64,000 bases of DNA from assembly GCF_013004065.1 (NCBI RefSeq), contig NZ_CP053084.1, positions 3,233,223-3,297,222 on the forward strand. Reading direction: 5' to 3'. Source of the stretch: Limnobacter sp. SAORIC-580 (GTDB lineage: Bacteria; Pseudomonadota; Gammaproteobacteria; Burkholderiales; Burkholderiaceae_B). Under the pieces are notes generated by a model. It did no database searches, was not told the DNA's origin, and saw only the letters and a program-made list of their open reading frames with translations. Position 1 is the stretch's first letter. Each line of letters starts with the position of its first letter. The position numbers were made by a program, and so were the translations under genes. Positions 7,877 through 16,716 of this stretch are shown in pieces.

Positions 7877-8862
7877 GGGTACACAAAATCAACGGCGTTG
7901 GGTTTTATTTTTCGCAATAGACTGGAATCAATGAAATTCAAGAACTCGGGTTCGGCCAAGGCTGAGCCAACATGCCCTTCACGCCGAGCCCATCGGGCCT
8001 GACCCTGCACGGTAGTCAACAAGGACTGCTGCAAGGTCAGCTCGAACTGATAGGTGGACCAGGCTGCTTTTACTGTGTCAAGATCAATACCCACATCACG
8101 TGCCAGTATTCGTTTGGCCTCGTCGGGATTCTTCTTGATAAATTGAATTGCCTCATCCAGCGCGCCTAACACGGCAATCGATTTGCGGGTTTGTGCCAAG
8201 CGGTATTCGTTGCTAACCAGCAGGTTGAAGGTTTGGCTGTACAGTTTGGGCGTATCAATTACCGCAACATCTGCGCCGCCTAGCTCCAGTGCAATATGCC
8301 CCCAGGGTTCCCACACCGAAATTGCATCCACCTCGCCTTTGGCCAAGGCAGCCGCCAAGGCCTCTGGCCCCATGGGCACCGGTACTGTGGTTTTAGGGTC
8401 AATGCCGTTGTACAACAAAAACAAATCCATGTAGTAATGGGAAGAGGCCTTTTCCACATAACCAATTCGCTTGCCAGTCAAACCCTTGGTGCCACCTTTC
8501 ACCGCCGCCTTCCGAACCACGAATTTCATGTCGTCTTTGTTGGTGTTGAAAGTGGTCACCAGGCCAATTGGTTTGCCTTGAAAAACCGCAAACATGAATG
8601 GCAGTTCTGAAGAAGTGGCCATGTCGACCCGCCCCTCCGTCAGTTCCTTCACACACCGGTTGCCACCCAGGCATTCAATCAACACCGGCTCAACCTTGTG
8701 CTTTGCAAACAGGTTTTTGTCTTTGGCCACAAAAAATGGCAAAGATAACGGCGATTTGGACACTGCAATGCGTGGCTCACTGGCCCATCCCAAGGAAGAC
8801 AAGCCCATGAATGCACAAAACATGACGGTGGAGAAACGCGCAAGACGCAGGCGACTGAACAT
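7873..8862 (-). CDS. NMT1/SsuA-like periplasmic binding protein, paralogue 2
   Basis: 329 residues with an N-terminal signal peptide (VMFCAFMGLSSLGWA). The mature domain shows IAVSKSPLSLPFFVAKDKNLF, the Cys pair in ECLGGNRC, TSSELPFMFAV, GKRIGYVEKASSHYYMD, VDAISVWEPWG and the shared C-terminal VDFVY. It is the first gene of the four-gene cluster, and its last bases overlap the start of the 905-residue kinase by 4 bp. It is paralogous to the protein at 4046-5038, sharing the Cys pair and similar length. There is no transporter gene nearby, so binding-protein-dependent signalling is more likely than uptake, although uptake with distant ABC partners cannot be excluded. The ligand is unknown. Confidence 0.87.
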   Translation of the reverse strand: MFSRLRLARFSTVMFCAFMGLSSLGWASEPRIAVSKSPLSLPFFVAKDKNLFAKHKVEPVLIECLGGNRCVKELTEGRVDMATSSELPFMFAVFQGKPIGLVTTFNTNKDDMKFVVRKAAVKGGTKGLTGKRIGYVEKASSHYYMDLFLLYNGIDPKTTVPVPMGPEALAAALAKGEVDAISVWEPWGHIALELGGADVAVIDTPKLYSQTFNLLVSNEYRLAQTRKSIAVLGALDEAIQFIKKNPDEAKRILARDVGIDLDTVKAAWSTYQFELTLQQSLLTTVQGQARWARREGHVGSALAEPEFLNFIDSSLLRKIKPNAVDFVYP

Positions 8863-8924
8863 GGGGGCTTGAAATCAAAGTGATAACTCACCCACAGTGC
8901 GCGTTTTGCAAGGAAGCAATCGAA

Positions 8925-8984
8925 GAAAAAGGGGGCTTTCGCCCCCTTTTATTGTTACTTTACACTTATTGTCAATTTAACATT
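8925..8984 (-). promoter_or_regulatory. Duplicated 60-bp leader upstream of binding-protein gene 2
   Basis: Minus-strand copy of the leader at 5100-5159, 48 of 60 positions identical. It contains TTGACA followed by AGTGTAAAGTAACAA, so TTGACA could be a -35 element with an A/T-rich -10 near ATAAAA. The distal part forms the strong hairpin annotated separately. If the promoter reading is right, transcription of the binding-protein and kinase genes must pass that hairpin, suggesting attenuation. Confidence 0.6.
8926..8951. terminator. Bidirectional intrinsic terminator between acylase and binding-protein gene 2
   Basis: Perfect stem GGGGGC / GCCCCC with loop TTTC, flanked by five A on the left and four T on the right. 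On the minus strand it follows the acylase stop (8995) by about 45 bp and is trailed by five T and then CTT, so it can terminate the acylase transcript. It also lies inside the leader of the next gene. Confidence 0.8.
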
Positions 8985-8994
8985 TGTAACACGC

Positions 8995-11715
8995 TCAGTT
9001 TGACGCCCTTTGCTGGCGTAACACCTTGGTTTGACCCACTTTGGCCGCCTGAATTTGAGCATCGGTGTAAGGCAAACGAGCCCAGTTTTTCTGGGAATAC
9101 GCCTTGGTGTAATCGTCAAAGTGCGGATTGGCTGGGTCAGTCGAGAGTGAATAGGTCAACATGGCGTCGGCCTGTGGTTTGCCATTCGCATCCCAGGTCA
9201 CAGCCTGAATGTAGCTGTTGCCGTACGTAACTTTGTAGCCTTCAGAATTCAGACGGCTTGGTTCTGTACTCACAATCGTAAACGCACCTTCAGGGCTTGT
9301 ACCCCCGAAAATTGGCGTGGCACTGGCCTGTACTCCAGATTTTTGAATATTGCCCAAAGGCTCGTCCAGCGCAAAACCAGCGGCTTGTACCGCCAAAATT
9401 GCATCGGCCAAAGCAGCTGAGGTAAACGGATTGGCAATGTTCAATGTGTTGGGTGTGTTCACCGGGTCAACCGCATTGAAGCCATTGGCCCACAAATTGG
9501 TTGGCAATGACAATGGCACTGGCACATCAAACGGCAAATGCAGTTGAGGCACGCCCACAGGCAAACCACCAGGGTTGGCAATCGCCCGGCTCCAAAACTC
9601 ACGCCACAAGTGTGCACCTTTGCTATCCAGGTTGGCTTTGCCATCCCAAGCACCCAAAGCGGCACAAGCGTCCGCGGTTTGCACTGGCATCAAGCTGGTA
9701 CTCAACAACACGGGTACTTGGCACAGCGCATCCACCACCGATTGCTTGGCCAAAGTAGCGGAATAAATTTCGCTGTTCAGCGCAATGTCTTTCAGGTTGT
9801 CTTGCGTAAAACGGTTGCCGGGCAGTCCATCAGCCCCGCCCAAACGGCGTTCCGCTTGCAGGGTGCACAAGCGGGTACGCAAGGTACGCTCCGCATTTTC
9901 ATCACCAATAATCCGGTTAAAACCAGTCAGCGGCTGACGTGGGTTGCTCAGCCAGTGGCTGTCGTTGCAGTTGGTTACATAATCGTCACGCTGAAGCGTG
10001 GGCAAGTTACCCGGGCCAAAAATGCCGGGCGCGGGTGCATCGGGGTCACTACCCCACTCGCAGGCTTCGCGTGAGCCATTGAGCACAGGTAAACCTGGTG
10101 ACAACTGACCCACCACCGTGTTGAAAGGTTCTGCTGCACAATCGGCAATTTTTTCATCGGTCACATGCGGCACCACAGTCACGTCACCATAGTAAGCAGG
10201 CCTGCCCGGGCCACTGGCCACGGTGTTTACCCAAGGCACACCCAGTTCACTACCGTGCAAGCCGATAAACTCTTCCAGGGATTTGGCAAGGTTCCACTTG
10301 GCAAACTGGTTGATTAGTCGGTCATTCTCCAGGTTTGCATCGCGAAGCGTAAATGCCATCAACTGGTTCCAGCCTAGCACCGGCACTCCGCTGGCCTCCA
10401 GCACCAACATCGGCCCATAATGACTGCGATACATGGTGCGCTGCATTTTCGTAATGCTGCCATCGGCCTGCTTCACCTCAATTTCAGTGGGCAGGGCGAT
10501 CATGTCGCGCATCTCACCCTCGTACATGTACTGAGTGGGGTTGGCCGGGTTGATTTGCAACTGGTAAAGCGTAAAGCGGAAAGCAGTTGAAACCGTGTGG
10601 CTCCAGGCCACGTGCTCGTTAAAACCAATCAACACCGCGGGCACGCCATAAAGGCCCACACCCATGATGTCCATGGCCTTTTCGCCATTCAGTTCAAGAA
10701 TATTGTGGCTTAGGTACAAACGCTCTGTACCCTTCCATGGAAAGTGGGGGTTGCCGTACACCAGCGACTGGCCATTGGCGGTTGCGTCTTTGCCAAACGC
10801 GTACATATTGCTACCGAAGTGATCCTTGTTCTGCATGGCAGTGAAAGGGTTCGGGTTCGCCTTCAGCAAAGCCACTTGCTCGGCAACGCCGGGGGTTTTG
10901 GCTTTTTTACCCGCACTGGCTACAGGTAACGCAGGGGCTCCACCGCCCGCAGGCAAACCGGGCAACACACCCGGTGGCTGTGCATTGCCAATTTCAGTCA
11001 CAAACACCGAGCTGCTGGCCAACACAGCCAGGCGCACAAAGCGGCGATACATGTCGTCTGTCGTAATTGGGGCCAGCCATTCAGCATCAGCACAAGCGGC
11101 ATGCGCGGGCACCTTGCTGCCATCGGGCTGTTCATACTCATGCTCGCCTGCTTTCAATTCTGTAATGTAGCGGTTCACGCCATCGGCATAACCGGCCACT
11201 ACGTTCTGAAAATCGGGAATGGTCTTGTCGCGGGTGCGCTGCCAGGCATTGCGGGTAATTCCATCAGCGCCTTCTTCTTCAAAGGCAAAAAGGCTTTTCC
11301 AGAAGAAGTCGCTGGCCACGTTGTTGGCCGTCGAGCCATTGGGCTCAATGGTGTAGGTGCCGTCGGGGCCAAAGAAGCGTGAACGCTCGCCTCGAATGGT
11401 CAACAGGTCCTCAAGAAATACGCAGAGGTTGTCTTGCGCAAAGGCGTAACCTTGCCCATAACCCAAGCTGCCGTAATCCTTGGCTCGAATGTGCGGCACA
11501 CCGAAAGTGGTGCGGGTAATGCTCACATCGTATTTCAGGTTGGGATTCTCGTTGGGATTGGTTCGCCCATCGGTGCCAGCAATGTCGTTGTTGTTGCTGC
11601 CCAGGCAACCCGCCAACATCAACAGGGCAGCACTGGCTGCGCCCACCTGTAGACCACGCCGCAACGCGGCCTTGTTCGTCAAGCCTGTAATCACTGCTGT
11701 CTCCTCTGCTTTCAT
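8995..11715 (-). CDS. Penicillin-amidase-family acylase, predicted lipoprotein (possible AHL acylase)
   Basis: 906 residues of the Ntn-hydrolase penicillin acylase family. The N-terminus has a hydrophobic segment with lipobox LMLAGC (C37), so the protein is predicted to be lipid-anchored in the envelope. The A-chain part includes TTFGVPHIRAKDYGSLGYGQGYAFAQDN. Autoprocessing should occur before S302 in DHFGSNMYAFG, the new N-terminal nucleophile. Then come GNPHFPW and VAWSHTVSTAFRFTLYQL. Family members cleave amide bonds of penicillins, acyl-homoserine lactones or related N-acyl compounds. Unlike PvdQ or PGA it carries a lipobox and a Pro/Gly/Ala-rich spacer (about 245-275) before the nucleophile. 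The substrate cannot be assigned. It is divergent from mmsA. Confidence 0.87.
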   Translation of the reverse strand: MKAEETAVITGLTNKAALRRGLQVGAASAALLMLAGCLGSNNNDIAGTDGRTNPNENPNLKYDVSITRTTFGVPHIRAKDYGSLGYGQGYAFAQDNLCVFLEDLLTIRGERSRFFGPDGTYTIEPNGSTANNVASDFFWKSLFAFEEEGADGITRNAWQRTRDKTIPDFQNVVAGYADGVNRYITELKAGEHEYEQPDGSKVPAHAACADAEWLAPITTDDMYRRFVRLAVLASSSVFVTEIGNAQPPGVLPGLPAGGGAPALPVASAGKKAKTPGVAEQVALLKANPNPFTAMQNKDHFGSNMYAFGKDATANGQSLVYGNPHFPWKGTERLYLSHNILELNGEKAMDIMGVGLYGVPAVLIGFNEHVAWSHTVSTAFRFTLYQLQINPANPTQYMYEGEMRDMIALPTEIEVKQADGSITKMQRTMYRSHYGPMLVLEASGVPVLGWNQLMAFTLRDANLENDRLINQFAKWNLAKSLEEFIGLHGSELGVPWVNTVASGPGRPAYYGDVTVVPHVTDEKIADCAAEPFNTVVGQLSPGLPVLNGSREACEWGSDPDAPAPGIFGPGNLPTLQRDDYVTNCNDSHWLSNPRQPLTGFNRIIGDENAERTLRTRLCTLQAERRLGGADGLPGNRFTQDNLKDIALNSEIYSATLAKQSVVDALCQVPVLLSTSLMPVQTADACAALGAWDGKANLDSKGAHLWREFWSRAIANPGGLPVGVPQLHLPFDVPVPLSLPTNLWANGFNAVDPVNTPNTLNIANPFTSAALADAILAVQAAGFALDEPLGNIQKSGVQASATPIFGGTSPEGAFTIVSTEPSRLNSEGYKVTYGNSYIQAVTWDANGKPQADAMLTYSLSTDPANPHFDDYTKAYSQKNWARLPYTDAQIQAAKVGQTKVLRQQRASN

Positions 11716-11727
11716 TCTGGGCCCACC

Positions 11728-11811
11728 TTAGTGACAGGCCTTATGTCAGTAATACCTCCGACAATTACAATTGGATTAAAAATCAGGGCTTTACTGACAG
11801 GCTTCAGTAAA
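11728..11811. promoter_or_regulatory. Two operator-like inverted repeats in the acylase/mmsA divergent region
   Basis: TTTACTG-N8-CAGTAAA is a perfect inverted repeat at 11790-11811. A related, longer-spaced copy at 11728-11753 reads AGTGACAGGCCTTATGTCAGT. Both contain TGACAGGC followed by CAGTAA. They lie between the two divergent starts (11715 and 11934) and look like paired binding sites for a dimeric regulator; the regulator is unknown. Confidence 0.45.
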
Positions 11812-11933
11812 TTGCCAGTGCATGGTGCGCTCATCGAAAATTTCCGGAAGCTTGGTGTTAGCACCGATTCAATCCACCCCGTGCTTGCGCGACAATGTCA
11901 GTCTTTCCGAAGCAAACAAGCAGGCCCAGACAC

Positions 11934-13445
11934 ATGCAACCCTACAAAAACGATCAAACTGTCGCCCACTTCATCAACGGCAATTCCGTGAGCGTGGCTG
12001 GCAGCAAAACAGCCAATGTATTCAACCCGTCGCTGGGCAGGGTCGCCCGCCAGGTTGAGCTGGCCGATGTAGCCACTGTGAACAAAGCCGTGGAAGCTGC
12101 CAAAGCAGCATTGCCAGCCTGGGCCAACAAGCCGCCGCTTCAGCGCGTGCGCATCATGAACAAATTTTTGGCCTTGATGAACCAGCACCGCGACGAACTG
12201 GCCGCCATCATCACGGCCGAGCACGGCAAAGTATTCACCGATGCGCAGGGCGAGGTTAGCCGTGGCATCGACATCATTGAATTTGCCTGCGGCATTCCGC
12301 AATTGCTCAAGGGCGACTACACCGAACAGGTTTCCACCAACATCGACAACTGGACCCTGCGCCAGCCTGTGGGCGTGGTGGCCGGCATTACCCCGTTCAA
12401 CTTCCCCTGCATGGTGCCGTGCTGGATGTTCCCCGTGGCGATTGCCTGCGGCAATACCTTCATTCTGAAACCCAGCGAACGCGACCCCAGCGCTGGCAAC
12501 TTCATGGCCAGGCTGCTGAAAGAAGCCGGCCTGCCCGATGGTGTATTCAACGTGGTACACGGCGACAAACTGGCTGTGGAAACCCTGCTGAATCACCCCG
12601 ATGTGGCCGCACTCAGCTTTGTGGGCTCTACCCCCATTGCCAAATTCATTTACGAAACAGGTGCCCGCAACGGCAAACGCGTGCAAGCCCTGGGCGGCGC
12701 GAAAAACCACCTGTTGGTGATGCCCGATGCAGATCTGGACCAGGTCACTGACGCACTCATCGGTGCCGCCTACGGCAGCGCGGGTGAACGTTGCATGGCC
12801 ATTTCCGTGGCTGTGATGGTGGGCGATGTGGGCGACAAGCTGATCCCCAAACTGGCCGCCCGCCTGAAAACATTGAAGGTAACAGACGGCATGGATTTGT
12901 CAGCTGAGATGGGGCCAATCGTGACCGCCGAGGCATTGAAGCGCATTGAGGACTACGTCCAAATTGGCGTGGACGAAGGCGCCACACTGGTGGTGGATGG
13001 TCGCGGCCAAAAACCAGCCGGTTTCGAAACTGGCTTTTACACCGGCGGCACTTTGTTCGACCACGTCAAGCCCAACATGCGCATTTATCTGGAAGAAATT
13101 TTCGGGCCCGTGCTCAGCTGCGTGCGCGTGGCCAACTTTGCAGAAGGCCTGGATTTGATCAACAGCCACCAATACGGCAACGGCGTAAGCTGCTACACCC
13201 GCGACGGCAATGTGGCCCGCGAATTTGGCCGTCAGGTGCAAGTGGGCATGGTAGGCATCAACGTGCCCATTCCTGTGCCAATGGCATGGCACGGCTTCGG
13301 CGGCTGGAAGGCAAGCCTGTTCGGCGACATGCATGCGTACGGCGAAGAAGGTGTTCGCTTCTACACCCGCCAGAAATCCATCATGCAGCGCTGGCCAGAC
13401 AGCATCGAGAAAGGTGCTGAATTCGTCATGCCCACCTCGAAATAA
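11934..13445 (+). CDS. mmsA: Methylmalonate-semialdehyde dehydrogenase (CoA-acylating)
   Basis: 503 residues. This is the aldehyde dehydrogenase that converts (methyl)malonate semialdehyde with CoA and NAD+ to propionyl-CoA or acetyl-CoA, in valine and beta-alanine/inositol catabolism. The sequence shows the MMSDH pattern: [38 protein letters not shown] in place of the general-base Glu motif of other ALDHs, and the catalytic C287 in GSAGERCMA. The C-terminal [11 protein letters not shown] is also typical. The start giving [10 protein letters not shown] matches the family length; an ATG 39 bases upstream is in frame but adds unrelated sequence. No mmsB or transport gene is adjacent. Confidence 0.92.
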   Translation: MQPYKNDQTVAHFINGNSVSVAGSKTANVFNPSLGRVARQVELADVATVNKAVEAAKAALPAWANKPPLQRVRIMNKFLALMNQHRDELAAIITAEHGKVFTDAQGEVSRGIDIIEFACGIPQLLKGDYTEQVSTNIDNWTLRQPVGVVAGITPFNFPCMVPCWMFPVAIACGNTFILKPSERDPSAGNFMARLLKEAGLPDGVFNVVHGDKLAVETLLNHPDVAALSFVGSTPIAKFIYETGARNGKRVQALGGAKNHLLVMPDADLDQVTDALIGAAYGSAGERCMAISVAVMVGDVGDKLIPKLAARLKTLKVTDGMDLSAEMGPIVTAEALKRIEDYVQIGVDEGATLVVDGRGQKPAGFETGFYTGGTLFDHVKPNMRIYLEEIFGPVLSCVRVANFAEGLDLINSHQYGNGVSCYTRDGNVAREFGRQVQVGMVGINVPIPVPMAWHGFGGWKASLFGDMHAYGEEGVRFYTRQKSIMQRWPDSIEKGAEFVMPTSK

Positions 13446-13497
13446 AGCAATTCGCGTAGACTAAGTCCAACTCAACTTCGGCTGCGCGAACTCTTCC

Positions 13498-15687
13498 TTG
13501 AACACCGAATTCAAAGCGGGCGCACTGGTCGCATTCGGTGGATACGCTCAGGCAATTGTGTATGGCATGTTGGCCTTTGCCCCATTGGGTCAGGCCGGTC
13601 TGGCATATGGTATTTACGCAGGTTTGGCCAGCGCATTTCTGGGCGGCTTGCTGGGCGCTTTGTTTGGTAGAGCGCCTGTTCAATTCGGTGGACCACGTTC
13701 TTCAACCGCACTGATTGTCGCTGGTTCCTTGCTCGGTTTTCTGCAAATTACCAGCAACCACTCAGATCTCATGCTGTTGTTGATGCTTGAAATTGCACTT
13801 GCGGGCCTGTTGATCGCACTGGCCCAACAACAGGGTGTAGGCAAGTTGATGCAGTTTTTGCCAGCCCCGGTGCTCATTGGCATGAACACCACACTGGGTC
13901 TTTTCTCAGCCTACAAATTGCTGCCCGCCATGCTGGGCTTTGCTGTGTACACCACCGCCCTGCAAGCCGCCAGCACCCCTGCCTTGTTTTCACCCATGGC
14001 GCTCAGTGTGTCGGCAATTACAGTTGCCGTGCTGCTGTACTTCCGCGCCATACGCCCCAACCCTCTTGGCCTGGTGTACGGCCTGGCCTGCGGCTTTGCG
14101 CTGCACGGCGTGCTGCTTTGGGCATGGCCCGGCACATTGCCCGTGCAAACTGTAGCCGCCATGCCCAACCACCCATTGTGGCAAAACCTGGATACAACCA
14201 GCCTTGTGGGCAGCGTTCAACAGGTGTCTGCCTTGTTGCTGGGTACACCTGGCCTGCTGCTTCAGGTGTTGGTGGGTGCGGCGGTGCTGGCCTTGCTGGT
14301 GGTGCTGGAAAGCATGCAATCGTTGTTGCAAGTCGACCAAACGCTCGGCACCCGGCACAACACCCGCCGAGAATTGAACACCCTGGCACTGGCCAATGTT
14401 CTGTGCGGCCTGGCCTTGGCGCTGCCCAGCTCAAACTACTTTTCCAGAAGCAACGCTGCCTTGGGTGTGGGTGCCCAGCACCGCCAAAGCGAAGCCTGGT
14501 ACGTGGGCCTGCTGGGCCTGCTTTTGCTGCTCACCTGGCCAATTCTGGCTCAGCTGCCCCTGCACATTCTTGCCACTGCGGTGGCAGTCAGCTCCCTGTT
14601 TCTGATTCAAGGCAACACACTGGACTTGATCAGGCGTTTCGCAGCGCGCAGCACGCGCCGCAAAATGGCACCCACAGAACGCTTCACCGTGTGGGTGGTG
14701 CTCAGCATGGTATTTGTCACCGGGATCAGCAATTTGCTCATCGGCACCTTGGTCGGCGTGCTGTTTGTGGCAGCTTACTTTCTGCAACAACAATCCGGCA
14801 GTGGTCTGCGCAGCATTGAATCCAAGCCCGCGGCGCGTTCACGCAGCATGCGCCCGCGCGCCCACCGCCAACAACTCGACGCCGCCTTTGAACACTTGGC
14901 CTGGGTACGCTTTGAGGGCAATCTGTTTTTTGGCAATGCCCCTGCCATTGCAATACGACTACAAGACGAATTGGCACCGGCGCAATCCGCTGTGCTCGAT
15001 TTCACCCACCTGCGCTACATTGACGACACCGCCTGCGACTGCCTTGAGCGGCTTTTCAAACAAGGGTTGCCACGCACCCAAACCGTGGCCGTGCTGCCCA
15101 CACACGAACAAGCCATGGGCGGTGAACCCCTGTTGCACAGTTGCCTTGCGCGTCTGGGGATTGCCACACAAGGCCACATTGACGACGCCTTTTGGCACAT
15201 TGAAAACCTGTTGCTGGGTCAAATCGCTTTCGACAATATGGCATACAGCGCCGATAGCACCCTTGAAAACAGCCACCTGTGCGATCACATGAGCCCTGCA
15301 CAAAAAAAGGCCTTTTGTGCACACTGGTTAACCAAGACCCTGCCCGCAGGCCAAGCCCTGTTCACCGAAGGCGCTGAGCCTTGCGGCTTGTATGTGTTGC
15401 GGCAAGGGCAATTGAGTGCGTGGCACCACACCGGCCACAGCAATGAAAGATTGATGCGGTTTTGCCCCGGCAGCATGGTTGGCGAAATGGCACTGATTGA
15501 CCGCAAACCGCGTTCAGCCACAGTGCGCGCAGACACCGACTGCACACTGCTATTTCTGCCCATTGCACAATTTGACCAGTTGCAGGAATACCAGCCCGAA
15601 TTAAGCCAGATTCTTCAGAATAACCTCGCCCGCGAACTGGCCCTGCGCATTCGCCTGGCCAACCAAAGCCTCGCGCTGCTGCAATAA
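13498..15687 (+). CDS. SulP-family anion permease with STAS and cyclic-nucleotide-binding domains
   Basis: 729 residues. The first 430 or so are a SulP permease with ten or more hydrophobic segments, beginning GALVAFGGYAQAIVYGMLAFAPLG. The SulP core includes FGGPRSSTALIVAGSL and LPSSNYFSRSNAALG. A STAS domain follows (about 460-560; FEGNLFFGNA, VLDFTHLRYIDDTACD). The C-terminus is a CNMP domain (about 600-729; LFTEGAEPCGLYVL, GSMVGEMALIDRKPRSATV). Such proteins move sulfate, bicarbonate or other anions; the nucleotide domain suggests ligand gating. No ATG precedes the conserved region in frame, so a TTG start at 13498 is used with modest confidence. The gene is 52 bp after mmsA, possibly co-transcribed. 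Confidence 0.85.
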   Translation: MNTEFKAGALVAFGGYAQAIVYGMLAFAPLGQAGLAYGIYAGLASAFLGGLLGALFGRAPVQFGGPRSSTALIVAGSLLGFLQITSNHSDLMLLLMLEIALAGLLIALAQQQGVGKLMQFLPAPVLIGMNTTLGLFSAYKLLPAMLGFAVYTTALQAASTPALFSPMALSVSAITVAVLLYFRAIRPNPLGLVYGLACGFALHGVLLWAWPGTLPVQTVAAMPNHPLWQNLDTTSLVGSVQQVSALLLGTPGLLLQVLVGAAVLALLVVLESMQSLLQVDQTLGTRHNTRRELNTLALANVLCGLALALPSSNYFSRSNAALGVGAQHRQSEAWYVGLLGLLLLLTWPILAQLPLHILATAVAVSSLFLIQGNTLDLIRRFAARSTRRKMAPTERFTVWVVLSMVFVTGISNLLIGTLVGVLFVAAYFLQQQSGSGLRSIESKPAARSRSMRPRAHRQQLDAAFEHLAWVRFEGNLFFGNAPAIAIRLQDELAPAQSAVLDFTHLRYIDDTACDCLERLFKQGLPRTQTVAVLPTHEQAMGGEPLLHSCLARLGIATQGHIDDAFWHIENLLLGQIAFDNMAYSADSTLENSHLCDHMSPAQKKAFCAHWLTKTLPAGQALFTEGAEPCGLYVLRQGQLSAWHHTGHSNERLMRFCPGSMVGEMALIDRKPRSATVRADTDCTLLFLPIAQFDQLQEYQPELSQILQNNLARELALRIRLANQSLALLQ

Positions 15688-15772
15688 ACCGTGCACCACT
15701 AGAGGAATTCCTCTTTGTGTACAGCCCCGCCTTGCCGTATTTTCTCGGGTGTGCACAACCTTGTAACACCCC

Positions 15773-16498
15773 ATGAACAAAGCAGAATTCCAGAAACGTT
15801 ACGGCAATTCAATTGGCAAACCCAAACTCAGCCTGTTATTGGGCGAGGCCAAAACACCATTCGAAGCCGCCAAGCTGGCCGTGGGCTGGCGTTTTCTTGC
15901 CCGCAAGAATGTAGGCCAGGGCCAAACCGTGTTGTTGCTTCCGGGCTTTGGTGCCAGTTCCAGCAGCATGACCTTCATCAAACGCTACCTGAATTCTTTG
16001 GGCTACAAGGCCGTGCACTGGTCTGCCGGTTTCAATCACGGTGAAGTGGGCAAACTGCTTCCACAGGTGATTGCCGACATCAAGGAACATTCCGAGCAGG
16101 CTCAAGCCCCGATCAAACTGCTGGGCTGGAGTCTGGGTGGCTACCTGGCTCGCGAGGCTGCACGTGAGGTGCAACAAAACGTGAGCCGCATCGTCACCAT
16201 TGGCAGCCCGGTCATTGGCGGGCCAAAATACACGGCAGTAAAAACGCTCTACGACATTCGAGGGCTGGATGTGGAATCCATTGAAAACAGCACGCTGAAA
16301 CGGTTCGAGCATCCAATTGTTTGCCCCATCGTCGCGCTGTACTGCAAGAAAGACTCCATCGTAAGTTGGCAAGCCTGTATCGACCGTTTCAGCCCCAATG
16401 TTGAGCACATCGAAATCGACACCCCCCACCTGGCCATGGGCGTCAGCAAGGAAGTCATGAACCTGCTGCCTTATGCCTTGGGTACACCGCTGAAATAG
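15773..16498 (+). CDS. Alpha/beta hydrolase, lipase-like
   Basis: 241 residues with an alpha/beta-hydrolase fold: VLLLPGFGASSSSM is the oxyanion-hole strand, GWSLGGYLAREAAR the nucleophile elbow (Ser in GWSLG), LYCKKDSIVSW supplies the acidic residue and IDTPHLAMG the His. It resembles triacylglycerol lipase/PGAP1-like proteins rather than epoxide hydrolases. There is no signal peptide, so it is probably cytoplasmic. It lies 85 bp after the SulP gene in the same direction. The substrate is unknown. Confidence 0.8.
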   Translation: MNKAEFQKRYGNSIGKPKLSLLLGEAKTPFEAAKLAVGWRFLARKNVGQGQTVLLLPGFGASSSSMTFIKRYLNSLGYKAVHWSAGFNHGEVGKLLPQVIADIKEHSEQAQAPIKLLGWSLGGYLAREAAREVQQNVSRIVTIGSPVIGGPKYTAVKTLYDIRGLDVESIENSTLKRFEHPIVCPIVALYCKKDSIVSWQACIDRFSPNVEHIEIDTPHLAMGVSKEVMNLLPYALGTPLK

Positions 16499-16597
16499 AC
16501 GGGTATTCACCTGTGTCCTCCGGGCTTTTACTGACTTGAAACTTTTTGCCAGCAGCGTAGACTAAATTTCTAGTGGACGGTGCTCGCACTGCCACGA

Positions 16598-16681
16598 CAC
16601 AAGGCAACAAACCCTTGTGCCTGTACCCCCTTTTGCATGCAGTCCGTCCTGCAAATTCGCCCGCCGGCCCCAAGTCGGCGG
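16598..16681 (+). other. Structured leader upstream of the CBS-domain gene
   Basis: The 218-bp interval between the hydrolase and CBS genes holds two hairpins: CACAAGG/CCTTGTG (16598-16619) and CCGCCG/CGGCGG (16661-16681). Neither is followed by a T run. They may form a 5' leader. The reading frame is open through this stretch but its codon use is poor, so I treat it as non-coding. Confidence 0.35.
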
Positions 16682-16716
16682 ATGCATCAAGACTGTGCGT
16701 CAAAAAGGGTTTCAAC

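Noticed and set aside
11898..12710. Long minus-strand open frame opposite mmsA
   Set aside because: It is antisense to strongly conserved mmsA codons and its product has no recognisable domain.
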